DNA from: Cercis canadensis
Lineage: Eukaryota > Streptophyta > Magnoliopsida > Fabales > Fabaceae
Length of the DNA stretch: 64,000 nt
NCBI GenBank assembly: GCA_003255065.1
Contig: QAOA01007934.1
Coordinates: 186,001-250,000, forward strand
Direction of reading: 5' to 3'
The notes beneath the pieces are model-generated. The model had not been told where the DNA came from, ran no database searches, and was given only the letters and a program-made list of their open reading frames with translations. Of the stretch, positions 1 through 12,349 are shown in pieces. The first letter of the stretch is position 1; the number at the start of each line of letters is the position of its first letter. Made by a program: the position numbers and the translations under genes.

Positions 1-960
1 TTATGATTGCTAAATGAGATATGAATTGCCAACCATCACACATAATTGTGACACCATTAGTTGCCAATTTCTTCTTAAAATCTTCTATATATTATTTTAT
101 CTCTTCTATTTCATCATCAAGAATTGGACTACCAATTTCATAAGGAGTAGGACCTTGCACCCCAACACCCGCACGTGCAATTTCATCAATCATGATATCA
201 TAAAAAGGACCCTGGGCTTTGTTAAGTGGAATATTTTGATAAATAAAGAATTTACCAATTGCTTGCTTTGCTGACTTTACCCATTTTTTGGGATTCCACA
301 AATGGTGCAACTTTTGTTGATAAACATCTCATTGGCGATATATTGAAGGATCTATTTCTTCCTTGCTTGGACCCTTTTCTTTTTTTTTTTTTTTTTTTCC
401 AAAGATTTTGCTTGTAAACTCTTTTACACTTTCACTACGAACAAAAAAAATATTTTTTCTTTCTTTGATATTGGTTGAAAATGACCATATTCATGTCCTC
501 TTTCTACCTTGTATATATCTTTAATAGATATCTGTTTTGCATATTCTAACTCCTCTTTCTCTCGAATTGTCATATCATCATCTGAAGCTTCAGATGATCT
601 CTCTTAAATGCCAGCTTTTCTTCTAGCTCCACCCATTAGATTTTCTTTCATTTCAACTCTTGTAGTAGCTAATTATTCATTCTCTTTCTTTTTGCCCTTC
701 AAAAATTCTCTCATTTTATTAGAAATTTCTAAAAGACATTTTTCACATTTCTCAACATTTGGATAATCCCCAGCTAAGTGTTGCTTCAATCAAGTCACAC
801 CACTACCTTTCATTATTATATGACAAAAATTGCATTGTACATGTTGTCTATTTCCACTCACTTTTTCCCCCATAAGCCCAACTAGGATTTGTTTTCCTCT
901 TTTTTTTTTCTCCTTTGGATCTTCATCTATTAATATTTCTTTTCCGCTACGTGAACTCAT
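1..960 (-). pseudogene. hAT-type transposase remnant, N-terminal part
   Basis: Reading leftwards from an ATG at 960 (peptide MSSRSGKEI...), the conceptual product has a BED-type zinc finger with CNFC near 835-824, then LKQHLAG and a following CEKC. A lysine/glutamate-rich linker comes next, and then from about 310 the start of the hAT DUF659 region (WNPKKWVKSAKQAIGKFF, then YDIMIDEIARAG). This order is that of plant hAT transposases that bind DNA through the BED finger. The frame is interrupted by stop codons, one inside the finger near 790, one near 600 and one near 330, so it is a decayed copy. It runs off the left edge, so the catalytic and dimerisation parts are not visible. Domain identity is from residue patterns; decay is seen directly. 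Confidence 0.8.
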
Positions 961-3492
961 ACATGTATTGATAAAATAATAATACAAATATGTAAATAAA
1001 AAAATAAACTAAACTCTATAGCCTAAGATAATCATTCTATTTTTTTTTTTGTCCAAAAAGTATAATTCTATCTATATCTCCTACTTTTGCTCTTCATATG
1101 CCATCTAATTTCCTATTCCACTTACGTTTCTACATATTTCCCATTTTTAAGAATTATCATTTGTTTTCTTTTTCATTTCTTTCTACTTATAATCAAAATT
1201 CTCTTATCTTTTTCATTTCTTTCTAAAAGTATAATAAAAATTCTACTCATTAACTCCACCTCTCTCTTTCTCTTTCTCCGTGTCTCTCACAAAAAATTAG
1301 CCTCTCACCAAAAACTTTCATCAAATAAAAAGCTTCCAACGTGAAGCTTGTCAGTTGCCACTAAAAAACTTAAAAAAAAAAATAGCACCATTGGATATTG
1401 AAAGAGAAACCATGTGCGCCAGTAGTTTTCTATTTCTTTCAAGTTTCAAATACAACATTGCGAATAACAACATATACCGAGAGGAAGGAGAACCAGATAT
1501 CACAAATTAGAGGGCTAGAAGATGCAAGATTAAGAGGGCCAAAGAGATGCAAAGAAAGACTAACCTTCAGGCTGAGAAATTGACTTTTAGTGGAAGAAAA
1601 ATGCAGTTAGGCAGCTTCAAAATTCTTCTCTTTCACACAAACAAGTTGAAAGTTGGTGGAGGTTGAGAAATAATGGGATATAGATTTTTAGCTCTCATTT
1701 CTTTGAATGAGTTGAGAATATGTGAATATAACGGAGACAAACTGTATCATTTGTTTTTATTTAACTTTACAAATTATTGTCCTTTCTCAGTTTCTCTGTT
1801 GTTCATGAACTGTTCAATAAATAGTCTCATCCTTTCTTTTTTCTGTTGTTTTTGCTTATTTTTTTCAGTTTGTTTCGTACATGCACTTCGAAAATTTTGC
1901 AATTTCTGCCAGTTTCCTCTGAAACTCACCGACACAACTCTATTTCGATGGAAATGCCACAATTTCGGAACTGGAATGGAGTTTCGTGTCGTTCACAGAC
2001 GAAACTGAAAAATTTCTTGTGTTTCGTCTGAAACGACACGAAATTTTGTTCCCTGCTTGTTACAACCATATACATAAGGAACTTGGGATATGACATATGC
2101 ACTACTTGTGAAGCTTGACCCTCTCGAGTTACCTTCCTGAAAATGCTACCCATGGATTGCCGGAGTGAAGGCTTCACTGTCAATCATCACAGAGCGTCGT
2201 GGAGGGACTCCTTCACCCTCTGATCTCATTTCCACAAAACCTTTGTTGTCCAACAAGCACGAAACAGAGATGGTGACCTATGGTAAGATTAAAATGAAAA
2301 TTAATTGTTTTGCATGTCTAGCATAACTAATATCTGTATGATTATAAAAACATATCCCAACAAACCAACTAGGCTTTCACAAAGGATAAATGGAACAAGT
2401 AATGCTACTCAATTACAAACAACCTATTAATTATCAAGATCTTAGCGCAATGAAAAGACTTCATAATCAGAAAAGGAGAAGATAAACTAGGGTACTGGGT
2501 TGTGTCAAGAGCAAGGCTTGTTGTCCAGAATGGGAAAATTTATCTTTGTTAAGCATTCACTATTGAACATTGTTGTATAGAGTAAAATTGAAGCAGCATA
2601 GCATTTTTTTCCCAACTTCATTTTAACACTCTTTGTAGCTTTTACCATGTTATGTAACAATCAAATAACAAACCAGCACAGAAACTTGTTTTTGTCACTA
2701 AAAAATGGCTAAACTGTGACTTATTCTACTTGCTCTATCTGACAGATCAAAACAAACATCCTTAAGTAATGGCATATTCAATGTTACTTCATTATCCTCT
2801 TGCTATGACATATTTGAAATAAGATGTTTGAATTTACATTGTCTTTTCTCATAATCATAGCAAGTTATATCATGTGTAATGGCCCACAGATTCAATGTTT
2901 TCAAATGATAACTTGCCCATAAGCTTCTAACATGAAATTGGTAGGACCCATCAAAGAGAATGCAGCTCAACTCCACCACACCCACCAAGAATAAACATCA
3001 ACTTTTCTGCAACAACTAACCTATAATTTTAAATTATATCTAAAGATTTTCACTATTAGTCTACATTCTTTTGTATTCTTTAATTACTATTAAACATTTT
3101 AGTTTATACTTACTATTATACTACTGTATGTCTCTATTGGTAAGTATATTTTCTTCCATTATTTTTTTAGAAAATACTAATCATATATAGATCCTTTCAA
3201 TTTGCAGAATATTCTATTGATAGATATCTTGATGTTAGTAGGTTAAAATGCTTTACAATGTATTACAAACTTGAAAGTATGTTGTGTATGAATTCAGTCA
3301 CTCTAAAATTGAGATGAATTAACAATAAGTTAAAATGTATTGTTTTAATTGGTCATGTATGTGAAAAATGACCACAACAAAATAACAAACTATGGTGATT
3401 ATTTTATTGTTGGTGTCTTGCAAAGGATACAAAGATAGGGTGGTATTCTGGATAAGGAATAAGAGAGAACAAATAGGTGTGTTTGAGATAAA
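961..3492. other. Intergenic AT-rich stretch, no recognised gene
   Basis: Several short open frames occur (for example 1673-2008 plus and 1926-2183 minus), but none shows a domain I recognise and they overlap each other. The only structured part is a hairpin at 1981-2043, listed separately. A segment at about 2085-2260 is richer in mixed codons than its surroundings, but I could not assign it. Confidence 0.5.
1981..2043. repeat. Long hairpin (inverted repeat about 24 bp)
   Basis: The left arm at 1981-2005 and the right arm at 2021-2043 are near-perfect reverse complements (GTTTCGTGTCGTT... against ...AACGACACGAAA), with a 15-base AT-rich loop. The surrounding 1860-2060 is full of TTTCG/CGAAA words. 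This looks like the subterminal part of a small non-autonomous DNA transposon, but no outer ends or target duplication were found. Confidence 0.6.
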
Positions 3493-3500
3493 AGTAAAAG

Positions 3501-4055
3501 TAGAGCTGTCAAACGGGCCGGCCCTCCCCGGCCCGCCTCAACCCGCCACCCAAATGGGGCGGGCTGGCCCGCCCAAATGGCGGGTTGAGAAAACCTCAAC
3601 CCAACCCAACCCACTGTGGGTTGTGGGTTAGGCGGGCTAGCCCGCCAAAAAAAAAAATAATAAATTAGTGACTAATAACAATTTAAATCAATGTTAAACA
3701 CTAAATCAATGATAAATAATTTTTCATCACGTAATTCAAATTATTTAAGAGGACCAAAATTAATTAAATAGTCTAACAAAGTAATAAACAATCATTAAAA
3801 AATAAGTCCAAGAAGATTAATACCAACATGACAACATAATTTTTATAATAAAGATTAGAAATTTTTTTTTAAAAAAAAAAAGACTGGCGGGCCAGCCCGC
3901 CCCAACCCGCCCCGCCCCGCCACCAACCCACAACCCAAACGGGGCGGGCTCAGAAACCCGCTTCCAAACGGGCCAGCAAAACCTTAACCCAACCCAACCC
4001 TTTTGCATGGCGGGGCGGGCCAACCCAACGGGCCCAACCCATTTTGACACCTCTA
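3501..4055. mobile_element. GC-rich non-autonomous hAT element with 8-bp target duplication
   Basis: The ends are inverted: TAGAGCTGTCAAA at 3501 and TTTGACACCTCTA ending at 4055. They are flanked by identical 8-bp direct repeats AGTAAAAG at 3493-3500 and 4056-4063, the hallmark of hAT insertion. Both sides of the element are made of palindromic words built on GGGCGGGC and CCCAACCC that can fold back, with an AT-rich core at about 3650-3880. No transposase is encoded, so movement would depend on a hAT transposase supplied in trans. It stands out strongly from the AT-rich background. The two short proline/tryptophan-rich open frames across it are by-products of the repeat. Confidence 0.9.
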
Positions 4056-4063
4056 AGTAAAAG

Positions 4064-5898
4064 TACGATAAGGGAAGCAACAATCATCAATGGTTCCATT
4101 GTCAAATATAGTTGTTGAAAGCACAAAAACATATCCACAACACAGTTGGGAGAATTAAAAAAATTACCAAAATCAAAGGGTTAACCTAAAGTAGAAATAG
4201 CAGATAACGAGAAACTTAAGTTATGCTAAAGGACTTCCTAAAAGAATAATCGGCTTACCATAGTCTAACAAAAACCAAAAGAAAAGTGTGAATGAGCTGC
4301 ATTTAGTTCTTCAACATTCACTGACGTTCAAAGCATGAAAAACCTTTGATAGGAGCATAAATGCTTAGCCATAAACATAACCAATTGGAAGTTTAAATCA
4401 AATATATTCACCCAAATGTAAATGGAGCAACTAAAGAAGCAGGAAAGACAAAAATTAATGCCTTTTAATGAAAGCAACTCCACCATGTAAGACATATTGA
4501 GTCCTTGATCTAATATGTTATGCCTACTAATTTTGGTGTTCGACTTGTAAAGAGGCTATGCAATATTTTTAGAGGAAAAATAAAAAATACAGAGAGTAAA
4601 TGTAAAAGAAAAGGAGAAAAATATTCACCAATCCCACAATATATATAAATGTATAAAAATAATTAAAAGCTATTTTGGTAAAACACTGTCTTTAAGTAGA
4701 GAAAAAATGGCTTCCAAGATGCCTTGGGCTTCAAGGGTGGCTTTTTATCTTATGATATCTATTTTTTACAAAGACTTTTTCTATTGGTAATTTAGTCTTC
4801 TTCATGAACTACTATCAAGAGACGAGAGGGAATATAAAAGCTGTGAATACCTTTAAAATGTGTGGGATAAAGGAATTATGAATCAAAGAGATGTATAGAA
4901 AAAATAAAAATTGGTAATAAAGGAATCAAAGAAAATTGTAGAAGTATGGGGAGATTGAAAAGCAATTGATAGAAGCATATAGGGAAAATAAAATATGGCA
5001 TCAAGATGAAGATCAGAGTAAATGATACATGGGAAAGAGAAGAGATGGCATGGGAAGATAAGAGAAGAAATGGTGAAAAAAATGATTACCTGTGTAATCA
5101 GAAGACAAAGATAATAAAGGGATGTGTGTAGACCAAAATGAGGGAAGAAGGAAGTTTTGGATGGAAAAAATGTAAAAACTGAACCATCATTGAATAACAC
5201 ATGAAAAAAATAATTACTGCAGTATCTCCTGCAACTCTTCTACTTTAATATAATTTATATATTTATAAATTCAATTAATCCATTGGGTCTTCCTACTAAA
5301 GATAATGGTATGAAAAGAAATGGGGATAGGAATTAGTGTAGAAACAAGATTATCCATACAAAATAATGGTAGTGAAAATACATCATGGTATAGGAAGAAT
5401 AAGGAAAATATGGAATTAGATAGAAATTTTAAGATTAATTCAATGAAAGAAGTTTCAATAAAAATGAAACATTCATTTTCTTTTCATTTTCATGATTAGG
5501 TTCATTTTCTTTTCAAAAATTGATTGCTCAGAGAATTGGCTAGGAATGTCAAAAATTAAGATGTTTCATTTTGATATTTAAATAGATAATATGGCCAAGG
5601 TTGATCTATTTTTGTTAGATAAGTTCCTATACAAGTGATCTTCAACATGTTGTGGCTATCATTTCCTGAAATGCATTATCATTAGCATTATTAGTAATTA
5701 TTATCACATCTAAATCTGGAGACTTTGATATGGAAATATTTGTATTTTAGATAAGATCTTTAGGGTGCTGTTGCTTAGTATGGTGATATTCAAAACATGA
5801 TTGTTTGGAAAAATACCACAATTAGGTATGGAGGCTAGGTATGATTGGTTAATATCTAAGAAAAAAAATCAAATGGATATCAAAGGTGGAACTAAGCA
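4064..5898. other. AT-rich stretch without a recognised gene
   Basis: The sequence is largely purine-rich simple sequence (about 4850-5200) and AT-rich DNA. The longest open frame, minus strand 4883-5200, is a low-complexity Phe/Ser/Leu translation of GA-rich DNA and is not supported as a gene. Confidence 0.4.
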
Positions 5899-6720
5899 TG
5901 GAGGCTTGCTGCTCCAGAGCAAATTAAAGTTTTTATGTGGCTAATCCTTTATGACGCCATACCCACAAATTGGTTTTGTGCTTGCAGACAAATTAGTCAA
6001 AATTCTTTATGCAATAAGTGCAAGTTTGATATAGAAAATACAATGCATTGTCTTAGGGTTGCTATAAATCATGTCTATTTGGGTTTTAGTATAGATACTA
6101 GCTTTTCAAAAAAAAAAAATTGAATGCTTGGTTTTATGAATATAGGAAAGGGGATGACGAAGTCGCACATTCTCTTCTACTACATGTTGTGGTGGACATG
6201 GAGAAAGCACAATGAATAGGTTTTTGAAAGGCTTGGCACTCTGTTAATGGTGAATGTTAATAAGATCCAGACAATGGTTTAACTTGCAGTAAATTTTTTT
6301 TGGAAAAGCGAGAAAGCAAGAAAGAGAGGTGCAATGGATACATCGGTAGTCTTCAAGTATAGAGATCATTAAGCTAAATGTCGATGGTGGTAGTTTTGGG
6401 AACCTAGGAAGATCAAGTTGGTTATTCGAGATCATCAAGGGGTGGCTTGGTGGTTTATATGGCTCTATAGGCATGGGTAGCAATCTAAAAGCTGAATTTA
6501 TTACAATAAAGCATGGTTTGATATTTTGTTGGAATAAAGGCATCAAAAAACTATATATGAATCAAATTCCCAAGAGGTAGTGCACTTGATAGACTTTGCT
6601 GATGTGACCTTCCATTTCTATGGGTGTATTATCAATGATGTAAGATATTTGCTTAAAAGGAGTTGGGAGGTAAAAGTAATTCATGTGTTAAGATTGGCGT
6701 ACTAAGGAGCTGATTAACGT
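5899..6720 (+). pseudogene. LINE (non-LTR retrotransposon) 3' coding remnant: zf-RVT and RNase H regions
   Basis: From 5899 the translation WRLAAPEQIKVFMWLI followed by DAIPTNWF and CNKCKFDIENTMHCL matches the zinc-binding domain (zf-RVT) that follows reverse transcriptase in plant L1-type LINEs: a Trp-x-Leu-x-x-Pro start, then CxxC and HC. About 260 bases on, 6361-6560 gives IIKLNVDGGSFGN and later AEFITIKHGL, the DG and E motifs of the RVT_3 RNase H-like domain typical of the same polyprotein C-terminus. A Cys/His-to-end tail reaches about 6720. Stops and a frame change separate the pieces, and the reverse transcriptase proper is absent upstream, consistent with a 5'-truncated LINE. No poly-A tail or target duplication was identified. 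Confidence 0.75.
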
Positions 6721-8139
6721 GTTAACTACAATTTACAAGCATATAATTTTGTTCAAGTTTAAAAATATTTTTCATTGCTTGAATTGTGAAATATAGGAAC
6801 ATTGTAAAAGAAAATTTGAGTACTTAATATTTTGATGACTCTAAAAACAAAATTTGTTTGAAATTATAGAGAAATTGTAAAAGCACAATCTATGTACTAA
6901 TATATTATAGGAATCTATTGAACTTAACTGTTACAACAAGGAACTTAAACCTAAGTCATCCATAAAAAAGGAAACCAAATGTAAGTACTACAAATTAAAA
7001 GTATATTAACAAGCTATATTTAAGGATTAAGGATCCTTATTGAAATTTTCTAAAATTTCCTATAAGTGCATGAGTGCATGAAGTTATTTGATTAAAAAGA
7101 TGAGTTGTTAATTATTTCTTTATTTTAGATACAAGTTTCTTTTTCAATGACATTTGATTATAATTTTAAAATCATTTGCTATGGAGTCATATTATGAGAA
7201 GTTTTTTTTTTTTTCATGGCCTTAGATAATTTTATTGAAGAATAAGGCCTATTGGTAGCAAAAGTTATAAATCAACTCAGTAGGTCTCAAGGGTATAAAT
7301 ATTTTACATTTCCTTTGGCCTTCAAAGGTACAAAGATGAGATTGACATACAACTCAAGAGAACTACTTACTACAAGTAGACAAACGAGACTACTGTAATA
7401 ATGAATTAAGTGCTTATGACACTAATTATTCATTTTTTTTAAATATCAATGGTAATCAATAATTGGGATATGACATTTATTATAAATAGGAAATGAACTA
7501 TTACATGTCCATTTTAAAGATAAAAAAAGGGGACATTTTAATTTTGGACAATTAATTTTTAGGATAAGTTGAGAATGGGGACTAAACTATTTTACTAACC
7601 ATTGGGGGTCAATGCTTTATCAATAAAAATGTTAGTATGTTTATCTAGGTAATCAATATAGGAAACTATTTTCTATCGATGAAGAAATTTGGAATTCTCT
7701 TTCTTATGTTTGCTATAAAAATGGTATAGTATATGATACTCTTGTGATATATAATGAAGAAGAAAAATAGATAAGGTGTGGGTATAAATAAATACAATTG
7801 AGTGTAACATGACCTAAATTTGAAAGAAGTTTTGTTTGGTACTTTGGTCATTTACTTATTATAGAAGCGTTAGTAAAGTGGAGGTTTAAAATACGGAGCC
7901 CACAACAAGATACAATGCAGTGTGCATATAAGTTATAAAGATATTATTAAAGAGTACGATAATGATTGATGCTTATCCTAAATAACCTATAGTGTATACT
8001 TGCTACTTTCTTCATACTCAAAGTGCATGACTTTGTATATCTCAAGTCATTAGGTATAACAATATTGCAATTTCAATATCAATGCAAAATCATGTGGACT
8101 TAGAGAAAAATGCTGACATTCCTAATACAAATCATACAC
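6721..8139. other. AT-rich stretch, no gene; contains a short repeat shared with 37.9 kb
   Basis: No coding feature is recognised. The segment at about 7670-7790 (GATGAAGAAAT, GAATTCTCTTTC, then TATGTTTG and AATGGTATA) resembles about 37938-38040 inside the small Helitron at 37094-38567. Mobile DNA related to that element is therefore probably present here too. Confidence 0.45.
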
Positions 8140-8376
8140 CACAACTTTTTTGAGTATAATATTATCTAATTCTACATTTGTTTAATACTCTTTCAAATGT
8201 ACTATGAATTCATGATTGATACTTTTAATGTATTGCATTTATGGTTCAAAATATGAAATCTATAATTGGTATATTAGATCACATAGATTTATATAAATTA
8301 TACTCCTATGATCACATAAATTTCATTCTAAATCTCGTTGTTTAGGTCCAGCGCATCGGTGCGGGAATATTACTAG
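8140..8376 (+). mobile_element. Helitron 3' end, copy 1
   Basis: The last about 230 bases resemble the 3' regions ending at 11970, 25533 and 37093 (shared blocks around CATGATTGATNNTTTTAAT, ATATTAGATCACATAGATT and ATCACATAAATTTCATNC). The terminus has an imperfect hairpin at 8348-8365 (GCGC ATCG GTGC core), then 7 bases, then CTAG at 8373-8376. A stem-loop 10-12 bases before CTRR is the diagnostic Helitron 3' structure. The 5' end of this copy was not found, so only the 3' part is annotated. Confidence 0.7.
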
Positions 8377-8383
8377 TAATGGT

Positions 8384-9990
8384 ATAATTATGGAAGTAAT
8401 GAAATTTAAATATTTAATTATTATTTTTGTATTTATTTAATTTTAAATATACATGTCTGTTGAAATTAATTTTGTGGCCTACTTTGAATTTGAATTCCTA
8501 TTTTAATGATGATTGAAATTCAATATTAAAAATAATGAATTTAAGTCATAGATAAAATCAATTAGCATTAAAGATATATATCAATACACTTTGGTGCTTA
8601 ATTATTTTTCAATCAATCAATTATGTAATTTTAAATTAATTTCAAATTTATATAATTTTAAAATTCCAAATGTAGGAAATTACATATTTGAGTTTATAAC
8701 ACTAATTCAAACCCTCCAACAATAAATGGTTTAATTTTCAATTAATCAATTATCAAATCAATATTGAAAATTAAATTTTCATATTAAAGCAATCAGTCAA
8801 ACATCCATACAAAAATTAATGGTAATCAATTTATCCATAATTAATTTAGAAGTTCAAATTTCCCAAATTAAATAGTTATCAATCAATTATAATTTTCAAG
8901 TTGATTGCACAATATTTAAATGTTCCTATTTATAATAATTTTTGTATTTTTTATTTAAAACCATCTAGGAGAGTTAAAATATGGTAATATCAGTTTTATT
9001 TGCTGAATTTAAATTTTATTTATTAGGAAAAATAAATTTGTATTGCTAAACAATATGAAAAATCATAAATTTGTATTGCTGGATGATCAATAAGGAAAGA
9101 AAAATAAGAAAAAATTTAAGTTAATGAAAAAATAGATATTACAACCAAATGAATCTATGCCTAGTTTTCAGAAATTTCATTTTTACAAAGTATAGCTTGA
9201 ACACTGATTATGAAGTAAGGTTACAAGCACAAATAAGTAAACTCATAAACTTTAATTTTTTTATAAATTAATAAATACGAAATTAATATAAAGATTCAAA
9301 AAAATGATATAATAATTTCAATCACATTCCGATTATAGTTTATTGATTAGTAATTAATTTTTTAAAAAATTAATTTTGAAATTTTTAAGATTATCATTGT
9401 AGTTAAAATTACATTGAAAAAATTTTGGAAGTAAAATTCAACATTCATTTTGCCGAATTTAACTATCATCAATACGTGACAAAAGAAAAATGTGTATTTA
9501 GTTGTCTTTTAGTCTACATACATTTTGACATGTAATGCCCTAATTAAGCAAGATAATCAAGAAATTCATTTTAAAGTAATAAAAATGTGTCTTAACAAGA
9601 AATAGATGGAAATAATCAAATTAAATATAATGATTGCAATTAATACTTATTTAAATTTAAATTAAAATTATCTAAAGTACAAGAATTAGTCAATAATGTT
9701 ATAAACTTTGATGCTCAAACTTCAGAATTTTCAATTCCTATTAAATGAAAGAAATTCAAAATCCAAATTATGCTAATAAATATATTCAATCGACATTAAA
9801 GTGCAATTCAGAATTTTTTTTGCAATTATTAACTTGCCAAATTAAATGTCAATTAATTAATTATAATTGGCATGTGATTGGAATTGTTGTATATTCTCTC
9901 ATTTTTTTTTTATTAATTTCTAATTTAATTAATTTTAAATAATTCAAGTTTGTGAAATTACTTAATTAGGCATGTAACCCTTTTGAAACA
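8384..9990. repeat. AT-rich repeat R, copy 1
   Basis: This block begins GGTATAATTATGGAAG just downstream of a Helitron CTAG end and is collinear with 27980-29430. It also matches the shorter 27390-27960. Landmarks in common include GGCCTACTTTGAATTTGAAT, TTTGGTGCTTAATTATTTTT, CAAATGTAGGAAATTA, a TGACATGTAAT block, and near the end AATATATTCAAT. Divergence looks like roughly 10-20 percent by eye. No coding capacity was seen. It is probably the non-coding interior of the Helitron family or an older passenger of it. Confidence 0.7.
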
Positions 9991-11799
9991 CAATAACAAG
10001 CTATACTAATATTAAAAGAATAGTTTCTTGGATGATAATCTGATAACTGGTACTATGAATGAATTTATTATCAAATTAATAATTTAAAAATTGTAAAAAA
10101 AATCAAAAATTTGAATTCATATTTAATGAGAAAAAAATTAAAAAATTTAAATTTTGCTAACAAATATATTCAATCACCATTGAAGAAGAGTTCAAAAAAG
10201 TTCTAAAATTATTAGCTCTCCAAATTAATTGCCAATCAATTAATTATAATTGGCATATGATTGAAATTAATTGTTATATATATTTTTATTAATTTCATAT
10301 TTATTTAATTTTAAATAATTAAAGTGTGTGAAATTACTTAATTAGGCCTGTAACCTTATTTGAAACCCTCCAACAATAAGTAGTGTAATTACTTTGCAAC
10401 AGTTGTAAGCTAAATTATCTGCTAATAAAATGATTTTTGCAAGTGCTTCTCTATATTAGTCATGGTCTACTTTCTTGGGATTGCATTTTATTGTATGTCT
10501 ATGTCGTTACCTCATACATATATGAATATCTAGGTGGTAATGCCACTCCAACACATGTTCAGGTCAAATTATGCAGGGTATGGATCATACTGACATAGCT
10601 TCTTTCTTGATATATGTCACGCATTGAATAACTTGAGGCAGACAAATAAATTAACTGACAGATTTTAGTTGACGCATGAGTGTTATACCTACAAAAACAT
10701 CTTTGAAGAGTTAAACTTTCAAGAGACTCTGTTCTATTTGTCTACATCAATTAACACTGACCATGATCTTATAAATCTAAATTATTATCTATATTGAATA
10801 ACTTGGCCTTAATGTTTTAGAATTTCTATGTAGATCTACAGTTGATATGCGTTATAAAGGGACTTCAAAATAATGTCCTTGACATATTAGTGAAAGGGAC
10901 TTATTTCCTTATTAGCTCAATACATGAATAGGGTAGAGATTTTTGTTCAAGATTGAGATAAAGGATAACAACTTAAAACAAGACTGACCTATCTACTATT
11001 TATTTAGAATGAGCAATGATGTTGAGCTGATTAAGTCTTTCCTAGTGACCATCATTGTGAATTGGGTACAAATATTCTTCTGTTTAATAAATATTAATTT
11101 AGAAAGTGCTTAAAGTAGATATTACAATTTAATCTTGAACATGACTACATTGGTCCCATATGTTTAAGTATTTACAAATATGAGATTAAGTGATTATTAA
11201 TTTGTGATAAATTTTTTTGATACTTAATGGAATGAGATTGTGCATATGTCAAGCACCAAGGACAGACATATTTCAACCACCCACCTTTCAAAGGCAATCA
11301 AGAATGAGAAACAATGGTGATGGGAGTGAGAGATGCTTTAGATTATGTACCTTTATTGTTGGAACTATGCATTTTTAACAATTATTTCATAAAGCCTTTT
11401 AGTTGTTTATTCAAACTTTTATTTTTAAGTCGTTGCTCAGTATGTTTTGGCTTCTTTATGTTTTTAATTTCTTGGTGTACAAATTAATTTCGTACAAGCA
11501 AAAGAATAGAATTTAGATTTTGCACGAAAAAAGAAAAATGAACATTTAGATAGAAATGGTTCCTCTCAACTTTTTCTTTTCTTTAAAATAAATCTTAACA
11601 TTTACACCTTAAAGCAAAGATCAAAATTGTTGGTCTCAATTTTGTCATAGATCTTTTCTTATTTCTACAGTTAATAATCTAGGTGTTTATTTTTTCCTAT
11701 CTAAATTAATCATTTGATCTAAGCTTATTAATCTTTGATTAACTATGTTTTTTATTGGCTTTGTGCATTGGATGTTTGTACTTTTATGTTTCTTACAAA
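9990..11799. other. AT-rich Helitron-associated stretch with a partial duplicate of repeat R
   Basis: About 10100-10375 repeats about 9720-9990: both carry a block like AATTAATTATAATTGGCAT followed by TGTGAAATTACTTAATTAGG. A further copy of the first block is at about 27840. At 10002 the string CTATACTAATATTAAAAG resembles Helitron 5' starts but lacks the leading TC in the right place. From 10400 to 11800 I see no domain or recognisable gene. Confidence 0.45.
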
Positions 11800-11970
11800 T
11801 TTAGAATTGGTTTCCAATTATACTATCTAATCCATAATTAGTATATTAGATCACATAGATTTATATAAATTATGTTCCTATGACCACATAAATTTCATCC
11901 CAAATCCCATTATCTAGGTCCCACACCCCGCCGTCAAGTAGCCCATGCATTGGCGTGGGAATAGTACTAG
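11800..11970 (+). mobile_element. Helitron 3' end, copy 2
   Basis: This is homologous to the other 3' regions (ATTAGTATATTAGATCACAT and CACATAAATTTCATCC). It ends with a clean 7-bp-stem hairpin at 11942-11959, CCCATGC ATTG GCGTGGG with one wobble pair, then AATAGTA and CTAG at 11967-11970. The next base starts the 5' end of the large copy at 11971, so the two elements abut. Confidence 0.8.
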
Positions 11971-12040
11971 TAATATTTAAAAGGAATAGGCAAATGCTCC
12001 ACAGCTCGCCACGTGGCACTCCAACCATTAATACGAATTA
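11971..12040 (+). other. Helitron 5' terminal region, copy A
   Basis: The first about 70 bases align with 25534-25603: TAATATTTAAAAGGAATAG, then CAAATG, TCCACA, CTCG, CACGTG and ACTCCA, followed by the ATTAATAC block. The central GCCACGTGGC is a 10-bp palindrome with an E/G-box core CACGTG. The start sits directly after the CTAG of the previous Helitron. Confidence 0.65.
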
Positions 12041-12349
12041 TGAAGAATCACAATTAATAATGCAATGAAAATTATAAATCAGTTTTTGTAATTTAAATTT
12101 CACAATGAAATTATAATATTCAAAAATTACAAAATTATTAATTCAAAATATAATAATTGTCAATTGCACTCCCTAATTTCAACAAAAGCAATAAATGTTG
12201 CTTTGTCAATGATATTTCAAATTTTAGGTTTAGGAGGTTGTGCCTCCATAAACCTCTATATATACTTGACTGCATATGAGGCTGACCCCCATTGCATTAT
12301 AAATATGTCAACTGTTTTCCTCCATTTGAATAAGCTCACAAGTTTGCTC

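Noticed and set aside
1673-2183. Overlapping open frames on both strands as a gene
   Set aside because: No domain; the frames overlap each other and run through the TTTCG/CGAAA hairpin region, so they are most likely chance.
3392-4138. Pro/Trp/Gly-rich open frames as small proteins
   Set aside because: They are translations of the GC-rich arms of the hAT element and exist in both strands for that reason.
4883-5200. 105-codon minus-strand frame
   Set aside because: Low-complexity Phe/Ser/Tyr translation of GA-rich DNA; no motif.
10002-10019. Helitron 5' end (CTATACTAATATTAAAAG)
   Set aside because: Resembles plant Helitron starts, but no leading TC in position and no matching second copy.
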